Assembly: GCA_040878115.1 (NCBI GenBank)
Contig: JBBDMV010000118.1
Span: 7,683 to 71,682, forward strand
Source of the DNA: JBBDMU01 sp040878115
GTDB taxonomy: Bacteria > Bacteroidota > Rhodothermia > Balneolales > Natronogracilivirgulaceae
DNA: 64,000 nt
Direction: 5' to 3'
A program made the translations under genes and the position numbers. The notes below the pieces were generated by a model. That model was not told the DNA's origin, did no database searches, and worked only from the letters and a program-made list of their open reading frames with translations. Below, one piece after another: positions 35,000-43,583 of the stretch (positions are counted from its first letter, which is position 1; every line of letters begins with the position of its first letter).

Positions 35000-35030
35000 T
35001 CTCTTCATCTAAAAAGATGAAACTCTGAGT

Positions 35031-35065
35031 TAAGGTAACGGCAATAACTTTAGGCCGTTACCTTA
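35031..35065 (+). terminator. 12-bp stem after rpsA
   Basis: TAAGGTAACGGC (35031-35042), 11-nt loop, GCCGTTACCTTA (35054-35065), 32 bp after the rpsA stop. Only TTC follows, so it is a weak intrinsic terminator or a processing barrier. A smaller TCATCT/AGATGA dyad lies just upstream. Confidence 0.55.
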
Positions 35066-35114
35066 TTCGGAATGTAAAATCAGCATCGCGATTTTTGAGA
35101 TAATTTAGATCTTG

Positions 35115-35165
35115 AGTGAATGAATAAGTCCGCCATACTTTTGCTACGGAAAGTATTCATTCACT
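35115..35165 (+). repeat. 12-bp inverted repeat in the rpsA-nadA gap
   Basis: AGTGAATGAATA (35115-35126) and TATTCATTCACT (35154-35165) enclose 27 bp that contain a small CCG/CGG dyad. It may fold in the nadA leader or mark an operator; no known class recognised. Confidence 0.4.
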
Positions 35166-35205
35166 GTAAAATTCATTTAATAAATCTCAAAAGGATTACT
35201 TATTT

Positions 35206-35234
35206 TAGAATTATCTATAAGTAGAATTTATCTA
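35206..35234 (+). promoter_or_regulatory. Direct repeat TAGAATTATCTA / TAGAATTTATCTA just before nadA
   Basis: Copies at 35206-35217 and 35222-35234, 4-bp spacer, ending 7 bp before the nadA ATG. The block is also flanked by TTTTAGA and TCTAAAA, so it has partial dyad symmetry. Looks like a repressor site occluding the start region; NAD genes often have dedicated repressors, but this does not match one I can name. Confidence 0.35.
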
Positions 35235-35241
35235 AAACAGT

Positions 35242-36285
35242 ATGCAGAGAATAAAAAACGCGACATCAGTCCAGGAAACATTTAACCTATTGGTGGATAG
35301 GGTCGGAAATCTTGTGCCTGAAGCGGAACTTCTGGTAAAGGCGGAAATAGCCTATGAAATCAATCGGCTGAAGAAGGAGAAAAACGCTGTAATTCTTGGG
35401 CATAATTATATGGAGCCGGCCCTGTATCACAGCATCACCGATTATGTAGGTGATTCACTCGGGCTGAGCAAGATTTCTGCAGAGACCGATGCCGACAGAA
35501 TTATATTTTGCGGTGTCCGGTTTATGGCTGAAACGGCCAAAATACTTAACCCGACCCGCATGGTGTTGTTGCCTGCTCGTGTTGCGGGCTGTTCGCTTGC
35601 CGCAAGTATTACTGCGGAAGATGTGCGCCGTCTGAAGCAGAAGTATCCCGGTGTGCCTGTGGTAACCTATATTAATACTTATGCTGATGTAAAAGCGGAA
35701 ACAGATATCTGTTGCACATCAAGCAACGCCGTTGCTATCGTCAACAGCCTGGATACTGACACCGTTATCTGTTTGCCTGATGAGTTCCTGGCTAAAAATG
35801 TAGCTCGTGAAACAGGCAAGCGGGTAATAATGGCCAACGATGATGTTCAGGATATCACTGGCGGAATGGTAGCCTGGGACGGACGATGTGAAGTCCATGA
35901 GAAGTTTACCTTGCAGGATGTTCAAAATGTTCGGGAACAGTTTCCCGAAGCTGTAATTCTGGCTCACCCTGAATGCCCGCCGGATGTTGTAGAAGCTTCC
36001 GATTATAGTGCGTCTACAACTGCAATGGTTAATTTTGTGAAGGACTCTGATGCTGAAAAGTTTCTGTTGCTCACTGAATGCAGTATGGGAGATAATATAG
36101 CTGCTGAAAATCCAGGAAAGGAAATGCTGGGAATGTGCAGCGTACGATGCCCGCATATGAATGAAATCACATTAGAAGACACGTTGACTTGTCTGCGGGA
36201 AGACAAATACCAAATCGAGATCGAGGAGAGTATGCGCATCAAAGCCAAACGCTCTGTAGACAAGATGCTTGAGCTAAGTATTTAG
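35242..36285 (+). CDS. nadA: Quinolinate synthase A
   Basis: 347 residues. It condenses iminoaspartate with DHAP to quinolinate in de novo NAD synthesis, using a [4Fe-4S] cluster. Cluster cysteines expected in AGCSLA, LLTECSMGDN and CSVRCPHM; substrate motifs NAVILGHNYMEPALYH, GDSLGLSKIS and HPECPPDVVE are present. No nadB or nadC adjacent. Monocistronic between two hairpin regions. Confidence 0.97.
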   Translation: MQRIKNATSVQETFNLLVDRVGNLVPEAELLVKAEIAYEINRLKKEKNAVILGHNYMEPALYHSITDYVGDSLGLSKISAETDADRIIFCGVRFMAETAKILNPTRMVLLPARVAGCSLAASITAEDVRRLKQKYPGVPVVTYINTYADVKAETDICCTSSNAVAIVNSLDTDTVICLPDEFLAKNVARETGKRVIMANDDVQDITGGMVAWDGRCEVHEKFTLQDVQNVREQFPEAVILAHPECPPDVVEASDYSASTTAMVNFVKDSDAEKFLLLTECSMGDNIAAENPGKEMLGMCSVRCPHMNEITLEDTLTCLREDKYQIEIEESMRIKAKRSVDKMLELSI

Positions 36286-36363
36286 TTAAACAGGTAAGGG
36301 CTGGGGGGCTGAAAAAGAGAGACAATACTATGTCACTTATAAGTATTTTTAAACAGTTCTTTA

Positions 36364-36618
36364 TTAGTTACTGTCTTTATAAAAAAATACTTTGCTGTTG
36401 ACGGTATCCTTCCCACTTTTGATTTTGCTGCCTGTTTCTCTGTTATGAGTGTATACTACATTTCTCATGGAGTTTAACTCTTTTTCATTGGAATAGGTAA
36501 CTTCTAATGCATCCTGCCCAGGTTTCAATTCGTCCAAAGCATCAATCAATGGTCGAAATTTGGAAGAACTCTTTTTAGTTATTCTGATTTCCGACCTTGG
36601 TACAAACTTGATTTTCAT
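36364..36618 (-). CDS. Hypothetical basic protein, 84 residues
   Basis: Not recognised. Soluble, Lys/Arg-rich N-terminus (KIKFVPRSEIRITKKSSSKF), then LIDALDELKPGQDALEVTYSNEKELNSMRNVV and TGSKIKSGKDTVNSKVFFYK. The mixture of charged strands would fit a small nucleic-acid-binding or switch protein, but nothing proves it. Convergent with nadA and 83 bp downstream of moxR on the same strand. Confidence 0.55.
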   Translation of the reverse strand: MKIKFVPRSEIRITKKSSSKFRPLIDALDELKPGQDALEVTYSNEKELNSMRNVVYTHNRETGSKIKSGKDTVNSKVFFYKDSN

Positions 36619-36701
36619 AACGTTTAATATTAAATCTATAGGTGAATAATAATAAACGAAAACATTATTTCATTGTCAATAAACAACTACATGCACTATA
36701 A

Positions 36702-37703
36702 TTAAGGAACCTGTATAGTGTTCATGATTGTTTTTACTATATCTTCACTGGTTATATCCTCTGCTTCGGCTTCATAAGTAAGTATAATTCTGTGCCTAAG
36801 TACGTCTAAAGCAATTTCCCGAACATCCTCAGGAGTAACATATGCTCTGTGTTTAATAAAAGCTTGCGCCCTTGCGGCAAGATTCAGGTTAATGGACGCT
36901 CTTGGTGATGCACCATAATCTATTAATCCATCAATACTTTTTAAATTATATTCCTTTGGTTTTCTGGTAGCAAATATAAGATCAATGATGTATTGTTCAA
37001 CTTTCTCATCCATATAAATATCATTGACAACCCTTCTCGCATTAAGGATATCCTTAGGATCTATTACACTGGTAATTTTTTCTTTTTCACTTGTTTTGGC
37101 CATTCTACGCATTATCTCGAGCTCTTCACTTTCTAATGGGTAATCCACTTTAATCTTGAGCATAAAACGGTCAACCTGTGCTTCAGGAAGGGGGTAGGTT
37201 CCTTCCTGTTCAACCGGGTTTTGTGTAGCCAATACCAGGAACGGCTCTTTCAGCTTGAAGGTTTCTTCTCCAATGGTTACCTGCTTTTCCTGCATAGCTT
37301 CCAACAAGGCGCTCTGCACTTTGGCCGGTGAGCGATTAATTTCATCAGCTAAAATAATATTGGCAAAAATAGGACCTTTTTTTACGGTGAACTCACCAAT
37401 TTTTTGATTATAAATAAGAGTACCAATCAAATCTGCGGGCAGTAAGTCGGGGGTAAACTGGACTCGTTGGAATTTGGTTGAGATAGCATTAGCCAGCGAG
37501 GAGACCGTCAGCGTTTTTGCCAATCCCGGCACACCCTCGAGTAGCACGTGGCCATTGGATAGAAGGCCGGTCAGTAATCGATCGATCATGTACTGCTGAC
37601 CAATGATAACTTTGCCGAGTTCCTGATGAATGTCTTTTATGAATTCACTGGCTTCACGTATTTCTTCGCTGAGAGCCTGCATATCTTTATTGTATTTCTG
37701 CAT
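36702..37703 (-). CDS. MoxR-family AAA+ ATPase
   Basis: 333 residues from the ATG at 37703; a GTG 3 codons upstream is possible. Walker A GVPGLAKT, Walker B IILADEINRSP, sensor VLATQNPVEQEGTYPLPEAQVDRF, and the lid domain with GASPRASINLNLAARAQAF. MoxR ATPases act as chaperones with VWA and DUF58 partners; none is adjacent here, which is unusual. Divergent from uppP. Confidence 0.92.
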   Translation of the reverse strand: MQKYNKDMQALSEEIREASEFIKDIHQELGKVIIGQQYMIDRLLTGLLSNGHVLLEGVPGLAKTLTVSSLANAISTKFQRVQFTPDLLPADLIGTLIYNQKIGEFTVKKGPIFANIILADEINRSPAKVQSALLEAMQEKQVTIGEETFKLKEPFLVLATQNPVEQEGTYPLPEAQVDRFMLKIKVDYPLESEELEIMRRMAKTSEKEKITSVIDPKDILNARRVVNDIYMDEKVEQYIIDLIFATRKPKEYNLKSIDGLIDYGASPRASINLNLAARAQAFIKHRAYVTPEDVREIALDVLRHRIILTYEAEAEDITSEDIVKTIMNTIQVP

Positions 37704-37742
37704 ATTATTCACTGCTTAATGATAATTGAAATAATTATTCTG

Positions 37743-37750
37743 TACCTTTG
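37743..37750 (+). promoter_or_regulatory. Candidate Bacteroidota-type -7 box TACCTTTG before uppP
   Basis: TACCTTTG matches the TAnnTTTG box described for Bacteroidota primary-sigma promoters and lies 39 bp before the uppP ATG. A TTG at 37726-37728 is a possible partner, at a somewhat short spacing. Confidence 0.4.
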
Positions 37751-37789
37751 TTCGCTTGAAACCCGTCAAAAATAAGCAAAATTAGAACA

Positions 37790-38614
37790 ATGAGTTTACT
37801 CGAATCATTTTTATTAGGATTACTTCAGGGGATATCAGAATTCTTGCCTATCAGCAGTTCCGGTCACCTTGTGATTGCACAGGCATTGTTTGGGCAGGTA
37901 TCCCCCGATATCACTTTCGAGATTGTTGCGCATTTTGGGACGCTTGGGAGCATCTTCATTTATTTTTATAAAGACTTGGTCAAAATGATTAAAACGGCAG
38001 GTCAAATGATCACCAGTCCGGTCGAATGCTATAACAACTGGAATGATGATTATACATTGCGACTGAATGTGTATATCCTGGTTAGCATGATTCCCGCCGC
38101 TATTGCAGGGTTTACCATCCGGCATCAAATAGAAAACGTGTTCGCAGACCCAATAGGCATATCACTTATGTTTCTAACAACAGGAACATTTCTATACTTT
38201 ACGAAATTTTTCGGTTATGGTGAGAAGAAGCTGAATATGAAGAATGTTTTCATTGTAGGCCTTGCCCAGGCTTTCTCAATGCTACCAGGAATCAGCCGAT
38301 CCGGCGCAACTATTTCCATGGCCGTTTTTATGGGCATTAACCGAGATGATATTGCCCGTTTTACTTTTCTTATGATGCTACCTGTCATAGCAGGAGCAAT
38401 GCTCGTCGAAGTCATCGAGGTCAGCCGTGTGGGTATACAGAGTGGTATGATTTACCAATATATTTTAGGTTTCATCACAGCACTAATTTCGGGTTATTAT
38501 TCTTTGAAATATCTGATACGCTTATTCAAATCTACAGGCATCCACTACTTCGCGTATTACTGCTGGGCACTTGGGCTGTTTGGGATCGTTTATTTTGGGT
38601 TTATACTGAGCTGA
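37790..38614 (+). CDS. uppP: Undecaprenyl-diphosphatase (BacA type)
   Basis: 274 residues, about eight membrane helices. It dephosphorylates C55-PP to recycle the lipid carrier. Seen: LLGLLQGISEFLPISSSGHLVIAQ with the (E/Q)XXXE-SSSGH catalytic region and PGISRSGATISMAVFMGI, the second conserved repeat. Complements uppS at 16009. Confidence 0.97.
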   Translation: MSLLESFLLGLLQGISEFLPISSSGHLVIAQALFGQVSPDITFEIVAHFGTLGSIFIYFYKDLVKMIKTAGQMITSPVECYNNWNDDYTLRLNVYILVSMIPAAIAGFTIRHQIENVFADPIGISLMFLTTGTFLYFTKFFGYGEKKLNMKNVFIVGLAQAFSMLPGISRSGATISMAVFMGINRDDIARFTFLMMLPVIAGAMLVEVIEVSRVGIQSGMIYQYILGFITALISGYYSLKYLIRLFKSTGIHYFAYYCWALGLFGIVYFGFILS

Positions 38615-38760
38615 TAATGTAAGAAAAGTACTTCTGCATCTGATATAAGCACGATAGTGAGATAACAATTCTTCGGATCCTCTTTTTCCGCATTTTCTTA
38701 CTTGCCGCCTTTTCCAAATTTAGCTACCTTTAGGCACAATTTTTTAGGCATTTATTTCCC

Positions 38761-39279
38761 ATGGTCACATATTTATTTATTCTGTTCGGAATCTTGGCAA
38801 TCGCCTCTGCGCTAGCGGTAGTTTTAAACAAAAGTACGGTAAACAGCGCTTTGTTTCTGGTAATTAATTTAGTTTCGGTAGCCGCTTTGTACCTTTTGTT
38901 GCATGCTCAGTTTCTGGCTGTTATTCAGGTTCTCGTTTACGGTGGTGCCATTATGGTGCTCTTCCTTTTTGTCATCATGTTGCTTAATGTGGGTGATGAA
39001 ACCGAGACCGTCTTTTCGAAGTTCAACGTTAAATTTATTATTTCTTTTCTGTTGGGTGCGGTTATCCTTTCTCAGCTTCTTTACACGGTAGGAAGCCTGA
39101 ATGGTGCACTACCGGCTGTTTCTGAAGAGATGGCTGCTGCAGGAACTGTTGAAGCAATTGGTGAAGAAATGTTTACCAGCTATCTGCTTCCTTTTGAAGT
39201 CACTGCTATTTTATTGACTGCGGCTGTAGTAGGTGCCGTTTTAATAGCCCAACGTAAAATTAAAAATCAGGATACATGA
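38761..39279 (+). CDS. nuoJ: NADH-quinone oxidoreductase subunit J
   Basis: 172 residues, five membrane helices. Conserved AQFLAVIQVLVYGGAIMVLFLFVIMLL segment with the pi-bulge helix. First gene of a nuoJKLM-phhB-N run; its stop overlaps the nuoK start by 4 bp (ATGA). The ferredoxin-like arm genes nuoA-I are not upstream: uppP and moxR are. Confidence 0.96.
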   Translation: MVTYLFILFGILAIASALAVVLNKSTVNSALFLVINLVSVAALYLLLHAQFLAVIQVLVYGGAIMVLFLFVIMLLNVGDETETVFSKFNVKFIISFLLGAVILSQLLYTVGSLNGALPAVSEEMAAAGTVEAIGEEMFTSYLLPFEVTAILLTAAVVGAVLIAQRKIKNQDT

Positions 39280-39578
39280 TCGCGCTCAATTGGTACCTGG
39301 CACTCAGTGCTGTACTTTTTACTATCGGAGTAATTGGGGTCCTTACCCGTAAGAATGCCATTGTAATATTAATGAGTGCAGAACTCATGCTAAATTCCGT
39401 CAACTTGACGCTGGTTTCTTTCAGCTCACACCTTGGTGATGTTCACGGGCAAATCTTGGTGTTTTTCGTTCTCTGTGTTGCCGCAGCTGAAGCAGCAGTA
39501 GGATTGGCTATTATAATCTCGATCTTCAGGAATAACCTTTCTATCGATATTACCAAAATCAATCTTTTACGATGGTAG
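39276..39578 (+). CDS. nuoK: NADH-quinone oxidoreductase subunit K
   Basis: 100 residues, three helices. IVILMSAELMLNSVNLTLV carries one conserved membrane Glu and VAAAEAAVGLAI the second; both lie in the proton path. Overlaps nuoJ by 4 bp. Confidence 0.97.
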   Translation: MIALNWYLALSAVLFTIGVIGVLTRKNAIVILMSAELMLNSVNLTLVSFSSHLGDVHGQILVFFVLCVAAAEAAVGLAIIISIFRNNLSIDITKINLLRW

Positions 39579-39643
39579 GCAATTACCGACTTATACGGGA
39601 AGTTGTATTAGAAAATTTTATATGATTAATTCAAAAACAGTAC

Positions 39644-41668
39644 ATGGATAGTTTAGTCTGGCTGGTGCCGTATATAGTGGGTATACCGCTGTTGGGATTT
39701 TTGATCAACGGTATGCTGGGGATGTCGTTCCCTGCTTTTAGGGAGCAGAAAATACTCATTGGCAGTATTGCAACCCTGAGTGTTTTTATCCCCTTTCTGA
39801 TTTCCGTTTGGCTGTTCCTGAATATGGACAGCGCAAGTGACGCCTCTGTTGTTAGCTTGTTTACATGGATTGAAGCTGGCAACTTCACTACAGATATCGC
39901 ATATCGCCTGGATCAGCTTTCCATTATTATGGCCTTGGTCGTTACCGGTGTCGGTGCATTGATCCACTTATACTCTATTGGTTACATGGGGCATGACGAA
40001 GGTTACTGGAAGTTTTTCGCCTATCTGAACCTGTTTATCTTTGCCATGCTTAATCTGGTCATGGCCGAGAATTTACTGCTGCTTTTCCTCGGTTGGGAGG
40101 GAGTAGGGCTCTGTTCATTCCTGCTGATTGGCTTTTGGTACACCGATATGGCTAAATCAGCTGCAGCCGTTAAAGCTTTCTTGTATAATCGTGTGGGTGA
40201 TTTTGCTTTCTTAATCGCCATGTTCATGGTGTTTCGTGCAGTTGGAAGCCTTAGTTTTGATGTGATTCTTGCTGACCTCACCTTGTTTTCTGATGCAGAT
40301 GTATTCTGGATTGGTCTGCTGATGCTTATCGGTGCAACCGGCAAGAGTGCTCAGATCCCGTTGTTTGTCTGGTTACCGGATGCTATGGCAGGACCAACTT
40401 CGGTTTCCGCACTGATCCACGCAGCTACAATGGTAACCTCGGGTATCTACCTGATATCAAGATTATCACCAATGTTCGTAATGTCTCCGGAATTGATGCT
40501 CATTGTGGCTGTCATTGGGGGGCTTACCGCTATTGTCGCAGCCACTATAGCCCTCACTCAATATGATATTAAAAGGGTACTGGCCTATTCCACGGTCTCT
40601 CAGCTTGGTTTCATGTTCCTGGCCCTGGGGTCTGGTGCCTATGTGGCGGCCATGTTCCATGTGATCACTCATGCCTTCTTCAAAGCCTGCCTGTTCCTGG
40701 GCTCCGGTTCAGTCATCCACACGATGAATGCCGTAGACACTCACCTTCGTGAAGATGGAAAGAAGGTCACCTTCGACCCACAGGATATGCGTTTTATGGG
40801 GGGGCTGAAAAAATACATGCCATCAACATACTGGACATTCATGCTGGCTACAATTGCAATTGCAGGTATTCCGCCATTATCTGGCTTCTTTTCTAAAGAT
40901 GAAATTCTGGTGATGACCTTTAACGCAGGATTCGGTGGCTATGGCGTCATCTATCTCGTACTGTGGGCTGTTGCCATGATCACGGCTTTCCTTACGGCCT
41001 TTTACATGTTCCGTCTTACATTTAGTACTTTCCACGGCTCATTCAAACTTACTGATAAATTTGAGGAAGCCGCCGGCGCTGAAAAATACCTGCACGAAAG
41101 CCCGTCAAGTATGACCGTACCTCTTTGGACGCTGGGGATCCTTGCTGTGATAGGCGGCTTTATCGGCATCCCCGATTTTGTGGTCTCTACATTCGTTTCG
41201 GGTGATGTTCATGTAAACTGGCTGCACGGGTGGCTCACTGGCGTTACTGCGGATGCGACTCTGGACCTGAGCAAATCGGTTGAATGGGCCTTACTACTTG
41301 GATCCGTTACGATAGCCGCGCTCGCAGTATATGCAGCTTATAGAATGTATTTAAAAGGTAACCTTGAGGAGTCGGATTTAGCACTAGCACAGAAAACCGG
41401 TCCGCTCTACGGAGTCTGGACACGCAAGTATAACCTGGATGAAATTTACGAAGGCGCCATCATCAATCCTACGGTGAAGTTCTCTGACCAATTTTTAGCG
41501 GTGTTCGACATCCGTATTGTAGATGGAATGGTCAATTTAGTAGGTGCTATTGTTCGTTTTTCCGGTAGTCTGCTGCGCTTTTTTCAGACAGGAGTCATGC
41601 AAAACTACGCTTTAGCCATCGTGCTTGGTGTCATTCTGGTAATCACAATGCTCGTATTTGGTAATTGA
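39644..41668 (+). CDS. nuoL: NADH-quinone oxidoreductase subunit L
   Basis: 674 residues, antiporter-like subunit with the long C-terminal lateral helix. Seen: LFLGWEGVGLCSFLLIGFWY, KSAQIPLFVWLPDAMAGPTSVSALIHAATMV, VLAYSTVSQLGFMFLALGSG and PPLSGFFSKDEIL. Proton-pumping Lys/Glu in membrane helices as expected. Confidence 0.97.
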   Translation: MDSLVWLVPYIVGIPLLGFLINGMLGMSFPAFREQKILIGSIATLSVFIPFLISVWLFLNMDSASDASVVSLFTWIEAGNFTTDIAYRLDQLSIIMALVVTGVGALIHLYSIGYMGHDEGYWKFFAYLNLFIFAMLNLVMAENLLLLFLGWEGVGLCSFLLIGFWYTDMAKSAAAVKAFLYNRVGDFAFLIAMFMVFRAVGSLSFDVILADLTLFSDADVFWIGLLMLIGATGKSAQIPLFVWLPDAMAGPTSVSALIHAATMVTSGIYLISRLSPMFVMSPELMLIVAVIGGLTAIVAATIALTQYDIKRVLAYSTVSQLGFMFLALGSGAYVAAMFHVITHAFFKACLFLGSGSVIHTMNAVDTHLREDGKKVTFDPQDMRFMGGLKKYMPSTYWTFMLATIAIAGIPPLSGFFSKDEILVMTFNAGFGGYGVIYLVLWAVAMITAFLTAFYMFRLTFSTFHGSFKLTDKFEEAAGAEKYLHESPSSMTVPLWTLGILAVIGGFIGIPDFVVSTFVSGDVHVNWLHGWLTGVTADATLDLSKSVEWALLLGSVTIAALAVYAAYRMYLKGNLEESDLALAQKTGPLYGVWTRKYNLDEIYEGAIINPTVKFSDQFLAVFDIRIVDGMVNLVGAIVRFSGSLLRFFQTGVMQNYALAIVLGVILVITMLVFGN

Positions 41669-41679
41669 TAAACGTATTC

Positions 41680-43287
41680 ATGGATAATCTTCTTAACATT
41701 GTAATCTACTTACCGCTGCTGGGTGTTCTGTTCGTCCTTTTGGCGAAAAACGACACAGCCATCAAATGGGTGAGCCTGTTTTTTACTTCAGCTACTTTTT
41801 TGCTGGCTGTACCGTTGATGCTGGCATTTGATCCGGCAACTTCACAAACTGCGCAATTCCTTACTCAGAGCAACACCTTGTTGCCTGGTGCCGATATTAA
41901 ATACATTGTAGGACTTGACGGGCTGAGTCTGCTGCTATTTATGTTGACTGCATTTTTTGGCCCCATTGTCGTGCTTTCTGCATGGGATAGCATCAAAAAA
42001 CACGTGGCCGGCTTTTATTCCATGCTGCTGATATTGCAGACTGGTTCGATGGGCGTTTTTGCATCGCTGGACCTGTTCGTCTTTTATGTATTTTTTGAAC
42101 TCACGCTTATTCCGATGTACTTCATGATCGGGATATGGGGTGGGAAAGATCGCTTGTCGGCCACCATCAAATTCTTTATCTATACTCTGGTTGGTTCTCT
42201 CATTATGCTCGTAGGCCTGATCTACGTAGGGTTTCATGCCGGTAATGTTCTGCTCGATGGAGTATTTACCACAGATTGGCACCTGCTTACCAGCCCCGGG
42301 TATCAAATAGGACTTGTTGAACAAACCTGGCTTTTTCTGGCTTTTGCCATCGCGTTTTGCATAAAAGTGCCATTGTTTCCATTCCATACATGGCTGCCCT
42401 ACGCTCATACCGAAGCACCGACGGCTGGATCTGTCGTACTTGCTGCCGTGATGTTGAAAATGGGGACCTATGGTTTGCTACGTTTTTGCCTTCCGCTGTT
42501 CCCAAATGCATCTGAAGCATTCGCACCCTTGCTAGCCGCACTGGCGGTTGTGGGTATTATCTATGGTGCCCTGGTTGCGATGGTCCAGAAGGATGTCAAG
42601 AAGCTTATCGCCTACTCCTCGGTGAGTCACCTGGGCTTTATTGTTCTAGGTATTTTTGCCATGAATACAATTGCTGTGCAAGGTGCCATTATTCAGATGA
42701 TCAACCATGGCCTCTCTACAGGAGCACTCTTTCTTATTGTCGGTATGATCTACGACCGCCGCCACACCCGTCAAATTTCTGACTTCGGAGGACTCTCTGC
42801 CGTGATGCCCGTGTTTGCCGTAATGTTTTTGCTTGCCACCCTGGCTTCCATTGGACTACCCGGTCTTAACGGCTTTGTCGGTGAATTCCTTATCCTTGTA
42901 GGTACATTCAACTCTTTTATTTTGGATAATATCTGGTTCACCGTATTTGCCGCAACAGGAGTAATTTTGGCTGCTGTTTATATGCTATGGATGTTTCAAC
43001 GAGTAATGTTTGGCCCGATCAATAATGTTGAAAACAAATTGCTGAAAGACCTTAATGCAAGGGAAATCGGACTGCTGGTCCCGATAATGATCTTTATTAT
43101 CTGGATAGGCGTTCGCCCGACTGACTTTACCCGCTATTCAGAAGTACAGGTGGAAGTGCTTCTGCAAGAATCTTCCGCTAAAGCTATACAGATTTCCGAA
43201 GCGGAATCCTCAACCGGCGAACTTCCTGAGTGGGCTACCGGGTTATACGATATAAGTACTGAACTTGTATCTAAAATAGAGGAATAA
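41680..43287 (+). CDS. nuoM: NADH-quinone oxidoreductase subunit M
   Basis: 535 residues from the ATG at 41680; a TTG at 41665 overlapping the nuoL stop (TTGA) would add five residues. Seen: FFELTLIPMYFMIGIWGG with the membrane Glu, CIKVPLFPFHTWLPYAHTEAPTAGSVVLAAVMLKMGTYGLL and LGLP-type GLNGFVGEF. Pterin dehydratase starts 2 bp after its stop. Confidence 0.96.
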   Translation: MDNLLNIVIYLPLLGVLFVLLAKNDTAIKWVSLFFTSATFLLAVPLMLAFDPATSQTAQFLTQSNTLLPGADIKYIVGLDGLSLLLFMLTAFFGPIVVLSAWDSIKKHVAGFYSMLLILQTGSMGVFASLDLFVFYVFFELTLIPMYFMIGIWGGKDRLSATIKFFIYTLVGSLIMLVGLIYVGFHAGNVLLDGVFTTDWHLLTSPGYQIGLVEQTWLFLAFAIAFCIKVPLFPFHTWLPYAHTEAPTAGSVVLAAVMLKMGTYGLLRFCLPLFPNASEAFAPLLAALAVVGIIYGALVAMVQKDVKKLIAYSSVSHLGFIVLGIFAMNTIAVQGAIIQMINHGLSTGALFLIVGMIYDRRHTRQISDFGGLSAVMPVFAVMFLLATLASIGLPGLNGFVGEFLILVGTFNSFILDNIWFTVFAATGVILAAVYMLWMFQRVMFGPINNVENKLLKDLNAREIGLLVPIMIFIIWIGVRPTDFTRYSEVQVEVLLQESSAKAIQISEAESSTGELPEWATGLYDISTELVSKIEE

Positions 43288-43289
43288 TC

Positions 43290-43577
43290 ATGGCACAAGC
43301 ACTGGACCAACAAGAAGTTCAACAAGGGTTGTCACAGTTAAATGGCTGGATAGCCGAAGATGACAAGCTGAAGAAAAATTTTAAGTTTAAAAACTTCCGG
43401 GAAGCTATTGCTTTTATTTCACGCATAGCATTCGAGGCGGAAGAGTTGAATCATCATCCCGATCTTTTTAATTCATACAACAAGGTCAGCATCAACTTAT
43501 CTACCCATGACGCAGGAGGGAAGATCACCCAAAAAGATATTGGGCTGGCTAAAAAAATAGACGAAATTCATAGTTAA
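43290..43577 (+). CDS. phhB: Pterin-4a-carbinolamine dehydratase, inserted in the nuo operon
   Basis: 95 residues, normal length. Seen: LNGWIAEDDKLKKNFKFKNFREAIAFISRIAFEAEELNHHPDLF with the catalytic E-x-HHP region and VSINLSTHDAGGKITQKDI. It dehydrates the 4a-hydroxytetrahydropterin released by aromatic amino-acid hydroxylases and contributes to molybdopterin-type pterin repair. The gene lies 2 bp after nuoM and 6 bp before nuoN, on the same strand, so it must be co-transcribed with complex I. Confidence 0.93.
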   Translation: MAQALDQQEVQQGLSQLNGWIAEDDKLKKNFKFKNFREAIAFISRIAFEAEELNHHPDLFNSYNKVSINLSTHDAGGKITQKDIGLAKKIDEIHS

Positions 43578-43583
43578 GCATAG

